From: Candidatus Nitrosopumilus sp.
GTDB lineage: Archaea > Thermoproteota > Nitrososphaeria > Nitrososphaerales > Nitrosopumilaceae
Direction: 5' to 3'
NCBI GenBank assembly: GCA_013002265.1
Contig: JABDKK010000165.1
Location: forward strand, 1-15,854
Length of the DNA stretch: 15,854 nt
Positions 7,095 to 13,563 of this stretch are shown piece after piece. Within the stretch, counting starts at the first letter, position 1; the number at the start of each line of letters is the position of its first letter. The notes below the pieces were generated by a model that was given only the letters and a program-made list of their open reading frames with translations, was not told the DNA's origin and ran no database searches. The position numbers were made by a program, and so were the translations under genes.

Positions 7095-7375
7095 TCATCA
7101 ACAAATGATTCTTTTTTGAGTCCTTCAGGAAGAGTCAAATCTCCCTGAAGCAGATTTTTTTGAAGTGACATTATAACCTCTTCAACATCATATCCTAATT
7201 TTTCTAGTTCTTTTTCGGTGGTTTTTGAAATTTTTGCACCAATGTTTTGGCCCCCTATCCTACCAAAGGCAATTGCAGTAAAACGAAATTCATTGTTATC
7301 CAAGGTAAATACACCAGTAATCTTGGCAGCCATTTGGCTTCCATGAACATTATTTATGTGAACTTTAAGATCCAT
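7091..7375 (-). CDS. Conserved-looking small protein, function unknown
   Basis: The 94-residue soluble protein is not one I recognise. The first half (about 1-50) reads as alternating beta strands with a Gly-rich turn (FGRIGGQNIGAKI at about 38-50), and the second half as an amphipathic helix (EKELEKLGYDVEEVIMSLQKNLL at about 54-76) followed by an acidic tail. There is no signal peptide, membrane segment or cysteine. It is the last gene of a four-gene minus-strand cluster, eight bases after the Cys-rich gene, so it is probably co-transcribed. Its stop codon overlaps the end of mtnP by four bases on the other strand. Codon use resembles its neighbours, and the tight spacing supports a real gene. 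Confidence 0.7.
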   Translation of the reverse strand: MDLKVHINNVHGSQMAAKITGVFTLDNNEFRFTAIAFGRIGGQNIGAKISKTTEKELEKLGYDVEEVIMSLQKNLLQGDLTLPEGLKKESFVDD

Positions 7376-7383
7376 TTCAAAAG

Positions 7384-7782
7384 TTAGATTTCTACTGCTT
7401 TATTGACATTATCATCAATCAAAAAGCTCCAGTGTTTATCATCTTCAATTTTAAAATTATTTACTTTGAGAGGAACAATTTTTTCATCCAAACATTCATG
7501 CTTTATCTCTCCATTTTCTTTGAGTTTTACTAATTTCCATTTGTATTTTCCTTGTTGAAGTTTGCATACTGAAACTCCCCATTTTGCATCTGCATCAATT
7601 TTTGGCATCCCTACTAAATCAGCAAGCTCTTCAATACCTAATTGTTTTTCCTCACAGAATCGTTTCTTACAAACACCACATCTCCAAACATCAACTGAAC
7701 CAATTGTTCGTTCATCAATGTTGATGTTAACTACTCCAAAGTAAACTGGTTGATGTTTGCATGTTTCAGTATCAATACTCAA
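7384..7782 (-). CDS. Small Cys-rich, possibly zinc-binding protein, function unknown
   Basis: The 132-residue protein has potential metal ligands C8, H10, C35, C38 and C43, with C35 and C38 in a WRCGVCKKRFC knuckle. A CHCC or CCCC zinc site formed between the N-terminus and residue 43 is plausible. The rest (about 60-132) is mixed beta strands with no recognised family. The start is TTG at 7782: an in-frame TGA lies just upstream, no ATG occurs before residue 59, and a GGTGA Shine-Dalgarno site lies six bases before the TTG. The gene begins 22 bases after the TrmB-like gene and is followed eight bases later by another small gene, so it belongs to the same operon. A link to transcription through the neighbouring regulator is only a guess. 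Confidence 0.7.
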   Translation of the reverse strand: MSIDTETCKHQPVYFGVVNINIDERTIGSVDVWRCGVCKKRFCEEKQLGIEELADLVGMPKIDADAKWGVSVCKLQQGKYKWKLVKLKENGEIKHECLDEKIVPLKVNNFKIEDDKHWSFLIDDNVNKAVEI

Positions 7783-7788
7783 TGCTGT

Positions 7789-7793
7789 TCACC
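7789..7793 (-). promoter_or_regulatory. Shine-Dalgarno site supporting a TTG start
   Basis: Read on the minus strand the bases are GGTGA, six bases before the TTG at 7782-7780, within the 22-base gap after the TrmB-like gene. It is the main reason to accept the TTG. Confidence 0.6.
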
Positions 7794-7804
7794 AATAATT
7801 AGCA

Positions 7805-8158
7805 TTATTTAGTTCTTGAATCATCATAAAATTTTTCTAGAATTACCCCTATATTATCAACTACTTTATTTCGTTTAAATTCAATTTTTTCACGCTCACA
7901 CATTCTTCTAAACATATTGACGGCAGTAAATCTAGGATGCATTGCCTCAAATTCAGTTTCAGAAAAATCTATGAATGCCCCAAGATCCATTAGATCTTTA
8001 GCGGCCTTTTGTGCAGAATCTGATGAAATCTTTAGTTTTTCTGAAATTGTTTTAGACGACATTTTTCCATAGCATGTCACTAACAAGTACACTTTTGCCT
8101 GAATTGGATCCAATTTAATTTCAGAGATTAGGTCATTTTCAATTTTAGAAGATTCCAT
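7805..8158 (-). CDS. TrmB-like winged-helix transcriptional regulator
   Basis: The 117-residue protein has a helix-turn-helix at about residues 17-62: LDPIQAKVYLLVTCYGKMSSKTISEKLKI, then a recognition helix around SSDSAQKAAKDLMDLGAF. This is the TrmB/MarR-type winged-helix arrangement. After the wing comes FEAMHPRFTAVNMFRRMCEREKIE (about 70-93), a segment I associate with the short TrmB-like proteins of Thaumarchaeota, then a C-terminal helix. It lacks the sugar-binding domain of full-length TrmB, so its effector is unknown. It lies between a two-helix membrane protein gene (42 bases upstream) and two small unknown genes downstream. It may act on its own cluster or on the divergent transporter promoter at 8435-8651, but nothing in the sequence proves this. 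Confidence 0.78.
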   Translation of the reverse strand: MESSKIENDLISEIKLDPIQAKVYLLVTCYGKMSSKTISEKLKISSDSAQKAAKDLMDLGAFIDFSETEFEAMHPRFTAVNMFRRMCEREKIEFKRNKVVDNIGVILEKFYDDSRTK

Positions 8159-8181
8159 CGTTTATCAAAAAATAACATAAT

Positions 8182-8190
8182 ACATAAAAC
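8182..8190 (-). promoter_or_regulatory. Possible TATA box for the TrmB-like gene
   Basis: On the minus strand the bases read TTTTATGTA, centred about 28 bases before the ATG at 8158, in the 42-base gap after the membrane-protein gene. It would allow a leaderless transcript separate from the upstream gene. Confidence 0.35.
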
Positions 8191-8200
8191 ATATTCTAAG

Positions 8201-8434
8201 TTACTTTTGGACCAAAATTTTTTTTGAGATTTTTAATGAAAACCCCATTGCCATAAAATGCACCACTGCTCCAATAATTGCCCCTAACATTAAATTGTCA
8301 AGAATTTGCCACACTAAGAAAAAAACAAGTATTGAAGGTACAGAAACAATGATGGCAATTATTGTTCCCTTCAGAATTATTTCTCTAATAGATAATTGGG
8401 AACCTTGCCTATCAGACAACAATAAAAAATTCAT
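8201..8434 (-). CDS. Small two-helix membrane protein, function unknown
   Basis: The 77-residue protein has a polar N-terminus (residues 1-20), two membrane helices at about 21-44 (IILKGTIIAIIVSVPSILVF and following) and 48-68 (LMLGAIIGAVVHFMAMGFSL), and a short Lys-rich end. The charge pattern is not decisive for orientation. No catalytic or binding motif is visible and I do not recognise a family. It heads the minus-strand cluster 8434-7091, with a TATA-like element 26 bases before the ATG. It diverges from the CorB-like transporter gene, and the two share a 217-base intergenic region. A role as accessory subunit or membrane sensor near the TrmB-like gene is conceivable but unsupported. Confidence 0.65.
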   Translation of the reverse strand: MNFLLLSDRQGSQLSIREIILKGTIIAIIVSVPSILVFFLVWQILDNLMLGAIIGAVVHFMAMGFSLKISKKILVQK

Positions 8435-8455
8435 AAAATGGTAATAAAAATCAAA

Positions 8456-8463
8456 GATATAAG
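8456..8463 (-). promoter_or_regulatory. TATA-like box for the minus-strand cluster 8434-7091
   Basis: On the minus strand the bases are CTTATATC, centred about 26 bases before the ATG at 8434. No Shine-Dalgarno motif precedes that ATG, so a leaderless transcript is likely. Confidence 0.5.
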
Positions 8464-8601
8464 GTAATTATTGATAAATTAAATTCAATTTTCAATATTT
8501 CCTTCTTTTTAGAAGAATCAAATTATGACATTTGATAATTGACTAAAATTTATTTTTCTATTTAATAGTATAAACTATCACGGATCCATGTTAATTTCAA
8601 T

Positions 8602-8622
8602 AATGATATTCTAAATATCATT
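8602..8622. promoter_or_regulatory. Perfect 9-bp inverted repeat, candidate operator of the CorB-like gene
   Basis: The arms AATGATATT (8602-8610) and AATATCATT (8614-8622) are exact inverted repeats around a three-base spacer. The right arm runs into TTTAAC (8621-8626), which sits about 27 bases before the ATG at 8652 and could be the TATA box. A dimeric protein bound here would compete with TBP/TFB. The binding protein is unknown; the nearby TrmB-like protein is one candidate. Confidence 0.45.
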
Positions 8623-8651
8623 TAACTTTTCCATATTATATTTGTAGGAAT

Positions 8652-9647
8652 ATGCAATTGTTGGAAATTGAAATTATTACGATTGCGATTCTTGTAGGTT
8701 TTTACGCATTATTTAGTGGACTTGAAATAGCGATTGTTGGAGTAAGGCGTTCCAGAGTAATTCGTCTATATCGAAAAAAAATTCCAGGATCTTCCCCACT
8801 TTACAAATTAAAAATGAATCCAGCAATGATGACATCAAGTGTAAATCTTGGAAATACTTTAGTCAATGTAGCATCATCAGTTCTTGCTGCAGATGTGGCA
8901 ATTAAACTACTAGGAAGTGAAGGAGTTGGAATAATCATCGGGATCATGACATGTGTAATTTTGATTTTTGGTGAAATATTACCTAAAACATATTGTAATG
9001 TAAACCCTGAAAAGGCATCATTAAGATTTAGCAGAGTATTACTGATCTTTACTTACATTATGTATCCATTTGTAAAATCGTTAGAGTTTCTTACTCAATC
9101 AGTATTAAAATTGTCTGGAGGTTATTCACCAAGACCAAAACCAATAACTGAAGAAGAAATTAAAGAAATTATAGATTTAGGATATAGAGAAAAGGCATTA
9201 GAAAAAGAAGAGCGTGATCTTGTTTATAATGCATTAGAGTTTGATGATAAACCCATAGAAGATGTAATGACTCCAAAAAGTCAGGTTTTTTCTTTAGATG
9301 AAAAACTTACATTATCGAAAGTTAGATCAAAAATCTATAATAAAGGATTTTCACGTGTTCCTGTTTTTGAAAAATCTTCAGATAACATTACAGGGATTTT
9401 ACATATATGGGATATTTCTAGAATTCCTGAAAAAAGATATTCTAAAACAAACATAGGAAAAATTGCAAGAAAACCATTTTTTGTTTATTCAAATGATAGA
9501 ATAAGCAATCTTCTCATTGAACTTAAAAAAAAGTATATGCATATGGCAATTGTCATAGATGAGAAAGAGAATTTAGTAGGAATAATTACTGTAGAAGATT
9601 TGTTAGAAGAAATTGTCGGAGATATAGTAGGAGAAGCCAGTAAATAG
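8652..9647 (+). CDS. CorB/CNNM-type transporter (DUF21 membrane domain plus CBS pair), short form
   Basis: The 331-residue protein has an N-terminal DUF21 membrane domain (about 1-155). Its hydrophobic segments lie near residues 7-30, 62-86, 92-112 and 127-148. Family motifs are SGLEIAIVG (22-30), the SSVNLGNTLVNVASSVLA stretch (62-79) and FGEILPKT (106-113). An acidic connecting helix (165-195) leads to a CBS pair: CBS1 at about 205-256 (VMTPKSQVFSL, FSRVPVFE, TGILHIWD) and CBS2 at about 268-320 (MAIVIDEKENLVGIITVEDLLEEIVGDI). Archaeal and bacterial relatives (CorB, MpfA) export or exchange Mg2+, with ATP-Mg binding to the CBS pair. The protein ends immediately after CBS2, so it lacks the C-terminal CorC/HlyC domain of longer members (about 430 residues). 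It is a single-gene unit behind a palindrome-bearing promoter. Confidence 0.88.
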   Translation: MQLLEIEIITIAILVGFYALFSGLEIAIVGVRRSRVIRLYRKKIPGSSPLYKLKMNPAMMTSSVNLGNTLVNVASSVLAADVAIKLLGSEGVGIIIGIMTCVILIFGEILPKTYCNVNPEKASLRFSRVLLIFTYIMYPFVKSLEFLTQSVLKLSGGYSPRPKPITEEEIKEIIDLGYREKALEKEERDLVYNALEFDDKPIEDVMTPKSQVFSLDEKLTLSKVRSKIYNKGFSRVPVFEKSSDNITGILHIWDISRIPEKRYSKTNIGKIARKPFFVYSNDRISNLLIELKKKYMHMAIVIDEKENLVGIITVEDLLEEIVGDIVGEASK

Positions 9648-9692
9648 TAGAAAATAGAGAAATTTGTAATTATTCAATTATCAGGTAAAACA

Positions 9693-9911
9693 TCATTGAT
9701 TCTCTGATTCATTCATCACTTGTTCTACTTTTTTTTCTTCCTCAATCATCACTTTCTCAAATTCCATTCTTAGGGCATCGCATTTTGTTTGTTTTTCATG
9801 TTCATCCATTTTTGAGAATCTAATATCACGGATTTCATTTACAATAGCATTGATTTTTTCATTTGTTTCATACATTATATCATCAATCTTCTTTTGAAAG
9901 GCAGTATCCAT
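9693..9911 (-). CDS. Small coiled-coil protein, function unknown
   Basis: The 72-residue, highly charged protein is predicted to be almost entirely helical. From about residue 5 to 68, hydrophobic residues (Ile, Met, Val, Phe) recur with heptad-like spacing among Glu/Lys, which suggests a coiled coil or helical hairpin. A single cysteine (C44) is present; there is no membrane segment. I do not recognise it. The gene is convergent with the CorB-like gene, 45 bases away, and preceded by a 228-base gap. The ATG at 9911 has no clear Shine-Dalgarno site or strong TATA box. The uniform amphipathic pattern over its whole length supports a real gene, though its shortness leaves some doubt. Confidence 0.6.
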   Translation of the reverse strand: MDTAFQKKIDDIMYETNEKINAIVNEIRDIRFSKMDEHEKQTKCDALRMEFEKVMIEEEKKVEQVMNESENQ

Positions 9912-9966
9912 ACTGGGATAATATCAAGAACTTTACATTAGTATTACTATTAGGAAGCCTGATAGT

Positions 9967-9998
9967 AAAAAAACAACTGCCTAACTTCAAAAAGGCAG
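9967..9998 (-). terminator. Minus-strand terminator-like hairpin with T7 run
   Basis: Read on the minus strand, CTGCCT (9998-9993) pairs exactly with AGGCAG (9982-9977) around a ten-base loop, followed by TTG and seven T residues (9973-9967). It would stop transcripts entering from the right, such as read-through from the Top6 operon antisense to the Hsp20-like gene, before they reach the coiled-coil gene at 9911. It could alternatively end a short unannotated RNA. Archaeal termination depends mainly on the T-run. Confidence 0.4.
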
Positions 9999-10108
9999 AC
10001 TAGAGATAAAAATTCCAAAGAAAATGGCGGGTAACTCCATTAAAATCAAATAATTAATTAGATCTAAGAAAAGAATTTTAAAAAAACAGCAGTAAAAGCC
10101 AAAGATAC

Positions 10109-10116
10109 TTTATATT
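10109..10116 (+). promoter_or_regulatory. TATA box of the Hsp20-like gene
   Basis: TTTATATT is centred about 27 bases before the TTG at 10140. The exact leaderless spacing is the main evidence that this TTG is the start codon. Confidence 0.65.
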
Positions 10117-10139
10117 TGGTAAACTAAGATTTTTACTGT

Positions 10140-10598
10140 TTGGCAAGTTATAAGGGAACATATTCAAATGAGCAATCGCTAAATTTTGTAATCCCAATAA
10201 TAGTAATTTTGTTTTTGGGAATCATATACATAATGACGCAAAGGGCGGATTCTGGATTTGTAAGTTTTATCCTAATTGGTGCTGCGGCAATTACAATGTT
10301 TTATTGGGTCAGAGTTTTGAAGAAAATGACAAAAGATCAAAAACCATCTTATACCCAAACAAGAGAGCAGGAGACAAAAAATTGGGTTTATGACCTGATT
10401 AAAGGAGAAGGAGAGTTTGTATTTGTGGCGGAAGTTCCAGGTCCTGAAGACAAAATTGCGGTAAGACTGGTAGACGGTATGTTATACATTCGTGGAACTG
10501 CAGGATTTTCAAAAGAAGTTCCAATAGAGGGTGCAAGCAACATGCAAATTTCTGATTTCAAGTATAGAAATGGTGTTTTAACACTACGCATAAAATAA
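10140..10598 (+). CDS. Membrane-anchored Hsp20/alpha-crystallin-like protein
   Basis: The 152-residue protein has two membrane helices near the N-terminus, at about 15-33 (NFVIPIIVILFLGIIYIM) and 40-59 (FVSFILIGAAAITMFYWVRV). A polar linker with KDQKPSYTQTREQETKNW (65-82) leads to a C-terminal domain (about 90-152) that follows the alpha-crystallin pattern: FVFVAEVPGPEDKIAVRLVDG, then MLYIRG, FSKEVPI and a closing YRNGVLTLRIK. Small heat-shock proteins are usually soluble with a variable N-terminal arm; here the arm is replaced by a membrane hairpin, and no C-terminal I-x-I tail is present. Both termini would face the same side. The start is TTG: no ATG is in frame nearby, and a TATA box sits at leaderless distance. 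Its stop abuts that of top6A. Chaperone activity is inferred from fold similarity only. Confidence 0.72.
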   Translation: MASYKGTYSNEQSLNFVIPIIVILFLGIIYIMTQRADSGFVSFILIGAAAITMFYWVRVLKKMTKDQKPSYTQTREQETKNWVYDLIKGEGEFVFVAEVPGPEDKIAVRLVDGMLYIRGTAGFSKEVPIEGASNMQISDFKYRNGVLTLRIK

Positions 10599-11705
10599 TT
10601 AGAGACTTTTTGCAAGTTCCAATTTTTGTGGCAAATATTTTTCAGTAATATTTGTCAAGCCATATTTTGAAAATGCTTCTAACTCTGCCTTTCTTTTTAA
10701 TCTTAAAAATACATCTAATTCTTTTTTCCAAATTCCATCTTCATATCTAGGATCTTTTTGAAGATCATAGCATCTCTTAATATCAGATTCCGTCATTGGA
10801 ATTGTTGGAAGTTTGTATTTTTCAATGTCAGTTGCCCACACACCAACCCATTTTGCATCTGGAACAGTTAGTTCTCTTAAGTGTGCTGCATTAGCAGAGC
10901 CAGATTTTATTACCATTGCAATATGCTCCCCGTACACATCCCCATCAGTTAAAACAATAACTGGCAATCCCATTTCATCATGCAGTCGCTTAAGCAGAGT
11001 TCTTGTTGAACGGGGGGCTTGACCACCAGTGTTAATAATTATGGATTTAAATTTTTTATCTACTTGCTCTTCAACAAATCTGGTAAATAATCCGCCTTTT
11101 TCAATAGCAATAACAATTTCAGCACTAGTATCAAGTAATTCGGCAGTTGTCAAACTTGGACCAATTGAGTATCCATCCGGATGGTTAGACAGATTCATGG
11201 TTTTGCCCTCATATCCAGGAATGGTATATTCAATATTCAAATCACCAAAAATGGAGCTTCTCTCTTCAGGAAATATATGGAAATCTTCTCTAGGTTTTGA
11301 AGTTACTGCCTCTAAATCTACAATAATGTTGTCAGATTCAGATTGATCTTCAAATTCAATTGCAAATGCTTGAGACGAATAATAAACATCTCTTAATGTG
11401 GATGATTTTTTTTCTTGAGTTAACCTGTTTGCAAAAAATGCCAACCACATTAATTGCGTAAAAGAACGTAGTTGTGAAGAATTTCTTGAACTTCGTACTG
11501 CAGCATTAGTTCCCAAAATATATTGTCTGAGTTTTTTATCATATACAATATTACTTACTGATCTGCTAGGAATGGAAAATTTAGGAAATTGTCCATTTTC
11601 TAATTCTTCGTAAATTTTTGCGCCATGGCTTTTTAGCATTTCCAGAATATTCTTTTGTTTGGCGTCAGCTTTTTTACTACGCTCTTTTGATTTACTTGTT
11701 TTCAA
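10599..11705 (-). CDS. top6A: DNA topoisomerase VI subunit A
   Basis: The 368-residue subunit cuts both DNA strands in the type IIB topoisomerase Top6A2B2, which relaxes supercoils and unlinks chromosomes. A winged-helix/CAP-like domain (about 60-140) carries the catalytic tyrosine in TLRDVYYSS (103-111; Y109 by alignment to Spo11, next to Y108). The TOPRIM domain has its glutamate in AIEKGGLF (E202) and the DxD in VLTDGDVYGE (D254, D256), which bind Mg2+. Length and motifs are normal for the family. The start is TTG at 11705, overlapping the end of top6B by 14 bases, with GGAGG nine bases before it inside the top6B Lys-Glu codons. The overlap implies coupled synthesis of the two subunits in equal amounts. 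The stop codon touches that of the convergent Hsp20-like gene. Confidence 0.96.
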   Translation of the reverse strand: MKTSKSKERSKKADAKQKNILEMLKSHGAKIYEELENGQFPKFSIPSRSVSNIVYDKKLRQYILGTNAAVRSSRNSSQLRSFTQLMWLAFFANRLTQEKKSSTLRDVYYSSQAFAIEFEDQSESDNIIVDLEAVTSKPREDFHIFPEERSSIFGDLNIEYTIPGYEGKTMNLSNHPDGYSIGPSLTTAELLDTSAEIVIAIEKGGLFTRFVEEQVDKKFKSIIINTGGQAPRSTRTLLKRLHDEMGLPVIVLTDGDVYGEHIAMVIKSGSANAAHLRELTVPDAKWVGVWATDIEKYKLPTIPMTESDIKRCYDLQKDPRYEDGIWKKELDVFLRLKRKAELEAFSKYGLTNITEKYLPQKLELAKSL

Positions 11706-13563
11706 TTTCTTTTTCCTCCTTTATTTTTTTAGACTCAGTTGGTGTTTCTTCATCTAGTAATTTTTTATAATTAGGTTCTTTCTTTTTTCCTGCAAGTTCT
11801 GTACAAAACTGGGCAATTAGTGGGATATATTTTGCATAAAGATTAGCTCTTTTCTTTGCCATTTCGGCTTGTCCCCTTTTTGACATATATGCTGCCAATT
11901 TTCTGGATAGGAATTGCAATGCCAATCTGAGCTCTCGTTCAATTTCAGGCCTATCAGCTACATTTTCTTTTCCAGCAGTTTTGTAGGGTATTCTAGTTGA
12001 GCAAATATGAGATACGATAATGAATGGTGGATCACCTTTGACTTTATAGCGACCCCAATCAGTATCATTTACAACTTTTAACACTACATCACTACCTTCA
12101 TCATAAAGCAATGGAATTCTGTTTGCATACCTGTAAACATGCGGACCGCCAGTTTTGATATCACCACCATAAGCAATGCCCATCTCAATTATGAAAGGAA
12201 ATCCCGAATAAGCAGATGCGGGACGCTGAACTACAGCAGTAAAATCGGGTTTAAAGAATTTTTTAATTCCTTTTTCAAGCGGAGCCTCCCCCAAAGGAGC
12301 CAGGCAGCTAGGATCGGGCGCTAGAAAATCTTCAAATTTTTGGAGTGAATCGCTAAGATTGACCAGTTCCTGATTGCTCATAGTTCCCATTCTTTTTTCT
12401 GGCTTGAAACCTGCAAATTCTGCAAATTTATTGGCAGTAGTTGGTCCTATTCGTTGAAACCTTTTTGTCAGAAATGTTGTAAGTGGTTCACCTTGGACAG
12501 TATTTGTCAATTGTTTGTAATAGGGATTGTCAGGATCCATATTGACAGATTTTGATTGTGACTCACCAAAATCCCAATAGTGTAATTTTTTATTTGGAAT
12601 GTCTAGATCTTCAATTGTAATTTTATTTAATTTCTCAAAATCCATTTTGAGAAAAGACATCAGTGCGACAACTACCCGAACTTGTCGTGGTAAATTTTTC
12701 CATTTTTTTCTTGCTTTTTCCATAATTGCAGTAAAACTGAGATTCTTTTTTGAAAGACCTAAATCTTTTCTAACTTTTTCAATCATTGCATCATCAATTG
12801 CAGGTATTTCAAATTGTGATTCAACAATCATTCTTCTAATTCTTTCTACATCAATTCCATGAGGATGAGGTCTAATAATTGTGGGAGCTGGTGGAATATC
12901 CTTTACAAATCTTGGATGTTGGAATTTTTGTCCTTTTGGATCATCAAAAGTAATTGATGCATATGGAGTAATCAAGGAAGTTTCATAAACATAATCACGT
13001 ATTTTGTTTCCAGCTTTTGAATAATCACCCTCTAAACAAATACTGACTGAAAGGCCATGTTTTGAGATATCTTTTGTAGTGTGTTTTACAATAATGGGTT
13101 TGTTTTTTTGAATATCAAGCAATAACTCAAACTCATCCAGAGTTTTACCATCAACTGAGCTTTTGACAATAACTGGCTTGTTTGTTGTAATTTGACCATA
13201 AAGAATGGCCATGGTTGCTCCAAGTCCAAACATGCCCCTAGCTTGCTTTAGACCAAATTTTGAACCATAAAGTACTGTCCCAAATGCAAGTGGAATGTGC
13301 TTAGCATCTACTCCCGGACCATTGTCTTTTACAGTCAAAATATAGGATTTAGGATCAGGTTTGTCAGGCTCAACAGCCTTAATTGTCAAATGAACATCAG
13401 GAAGAATTCCTTTTTGATCACATGCATCCAAAGCATTTTCAACAAATTCTCGTACAGCAGTATAAAGAGAGCGTGTGGGATTGCTAAATCCAGCTAAATC
13501 GCGATTGCTATAGAAAAACTCACTAGGAGAAATTTGGTTGAATTTTTCCTTAATCAAAGACAT
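11692..13563 (-). CDS. top6B: DNA topoisomerase VI subunit B
   Basis: The 623-residue ATPase subunit dimerises on ATP binding and drives strand passage by Top6A. The GHKL ATPase domain (about 1-230) has the N-box REFVENALDACD (38-49; E42, N43, D46), the G1 box DNGPG (80-84) and RGMFGLGA (109-116). A helix-two-turn-helix segment follows (about 355-411, including RIGPTTANKFAEFAGF). The transducer domain (about 435-570) contains NRIPLLYD (481-488) and STRIPYKTAGKENVA (522-536), which includes the conserved lysine contacting ATP. A Lys/Glu-rich tail (590-623) ends the protein. It overlaps the upstream KH gene and the downstream top6A by 14 bases each, so the three are translated from one message. 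Length is slightly above the Sulfolobus protein (about 530) because of the tail and loops. Confidence 0.96.
   Translation of the reverse strand: MSLIKEKFNQISPSEFFYSNRDLAGFSNPTRSLYTAVREFVENALDACDQKGILPDVHLTIKAVEPDKPDPKSYILTVKDNGPGVDAKHIPLAFGTVLYGSKFGLKQARGMFGLGATMAILYGQITTNKPVIVKSSVDGKTLDEFELLLDIQKNKPIIVKHTTKDISKHGLSVSICLEGDYSKAGNKIRDYVYETSLITPYASITFDDPKGQKFQHPRFVKDIPPAPTIIRPHPHGIDVERIRRMIVESQFEIPAIDDAMIEKVRKDLGLSKKNLSFTAIMEKARKKWKNLPRQVRVVVALMSFLKMDFEKLNKITIEDLDIPNKKLHYWDFGESQSKSVNMDPDNPYYKQLTNTVQGEPLTTFLTKRFQRIGPTTANKFAEFAGFKPEKRMGTMSNQELVNLSDSLQKFEDFLAPDPSCLAPLGEAPLEKGIKKFFKPDFTAVVQRPASAYSGFPFIIEMGIAYGGDIKTGGPHVYRYANRIPLLYDEGSDVVLKVVNDTDWGRYKVKGDPPFIIVSHICSTRIPYKTAGKENVADRPEIERELRLALQFLSRKLAAYMSKRGQAEMAKKRANLYAKYIPLIAQFCTELAGKKKEPNYKKLLDEETPTESKKIKEEKEIENK
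11715..11719 (-). promoter_or_regulatory. Shine-Dalgarno site for top6A (TTG start)
   Basis: GGAGG on the minus strand lies nine bases before the TTG at 11705 and is embedded in the last codons of top6B. It is the best ribosome-binding site in the window and supports the non-ATG start. Confidence 0.7.

Larger units (their letters stand above)
8435..8651. other. Divergent promoter region between the membrane-protein gene and the CorB-like gene
   Basis: This 217-base AT-rich gap holds the outward promoters of two divergent genes. Besides the minus-strand TATA box it contains several short inverted repeats: CTTCT/AGAAG at 8502-8515, AATTAT/ATAATT at 8521-8540, ATAGT/ACTAT at 8565-8578, and a longer 9-base one at 8602-8622. 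The shorter ones are near what is expected by chance in such AT-rich DNA. I see no ORF or RNA gene here. Confidence 0.5.
9912..10139. other. 228-base gap with two hairpins and the Hsp20-like promoter
   Basis: This gap lies between two divergent genes. It contains a 6-bp hairpin next to an A/T run (9967-9998), a weaker 5-bp hairpin with arms AATGG and CCATT (10022-10040), and the TATA box at 10109-10116. The only ORF is nine codons (10024-10053), which I do not call. I see no tRNA or C/D-box signature. Confidence 0.5.

Noticed and set aside
8521..8540. Inverted repeat AATTAT/ATAATT in the divergent promoter region as an operator
   Set aside because: Six-base all-AT arms with an eight-base spacer are expected by chance in such DNA, and it does not overlap a promoter element.
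10024..10053. Nine-codon plus-strand ORF in the 9912-10139 gap
   Set aside because: Too short, with no ribosome-binding site or TATA box at suitable spacing.
9912..10139. tRNA or C/D-box small RNA in the intergenic gap
   Set aside because: No T-loop consensus, no paired C (RUGAUGA) and D (CUGA) boxes, and low GC; only a short terminator-like hairpin is present.
11029..11346. 105-codon plus-strand frame opposite top6A
   Set aside because: It lies inside a gene with all topoisomerase VI A motifs and shows no recognisable protein features.
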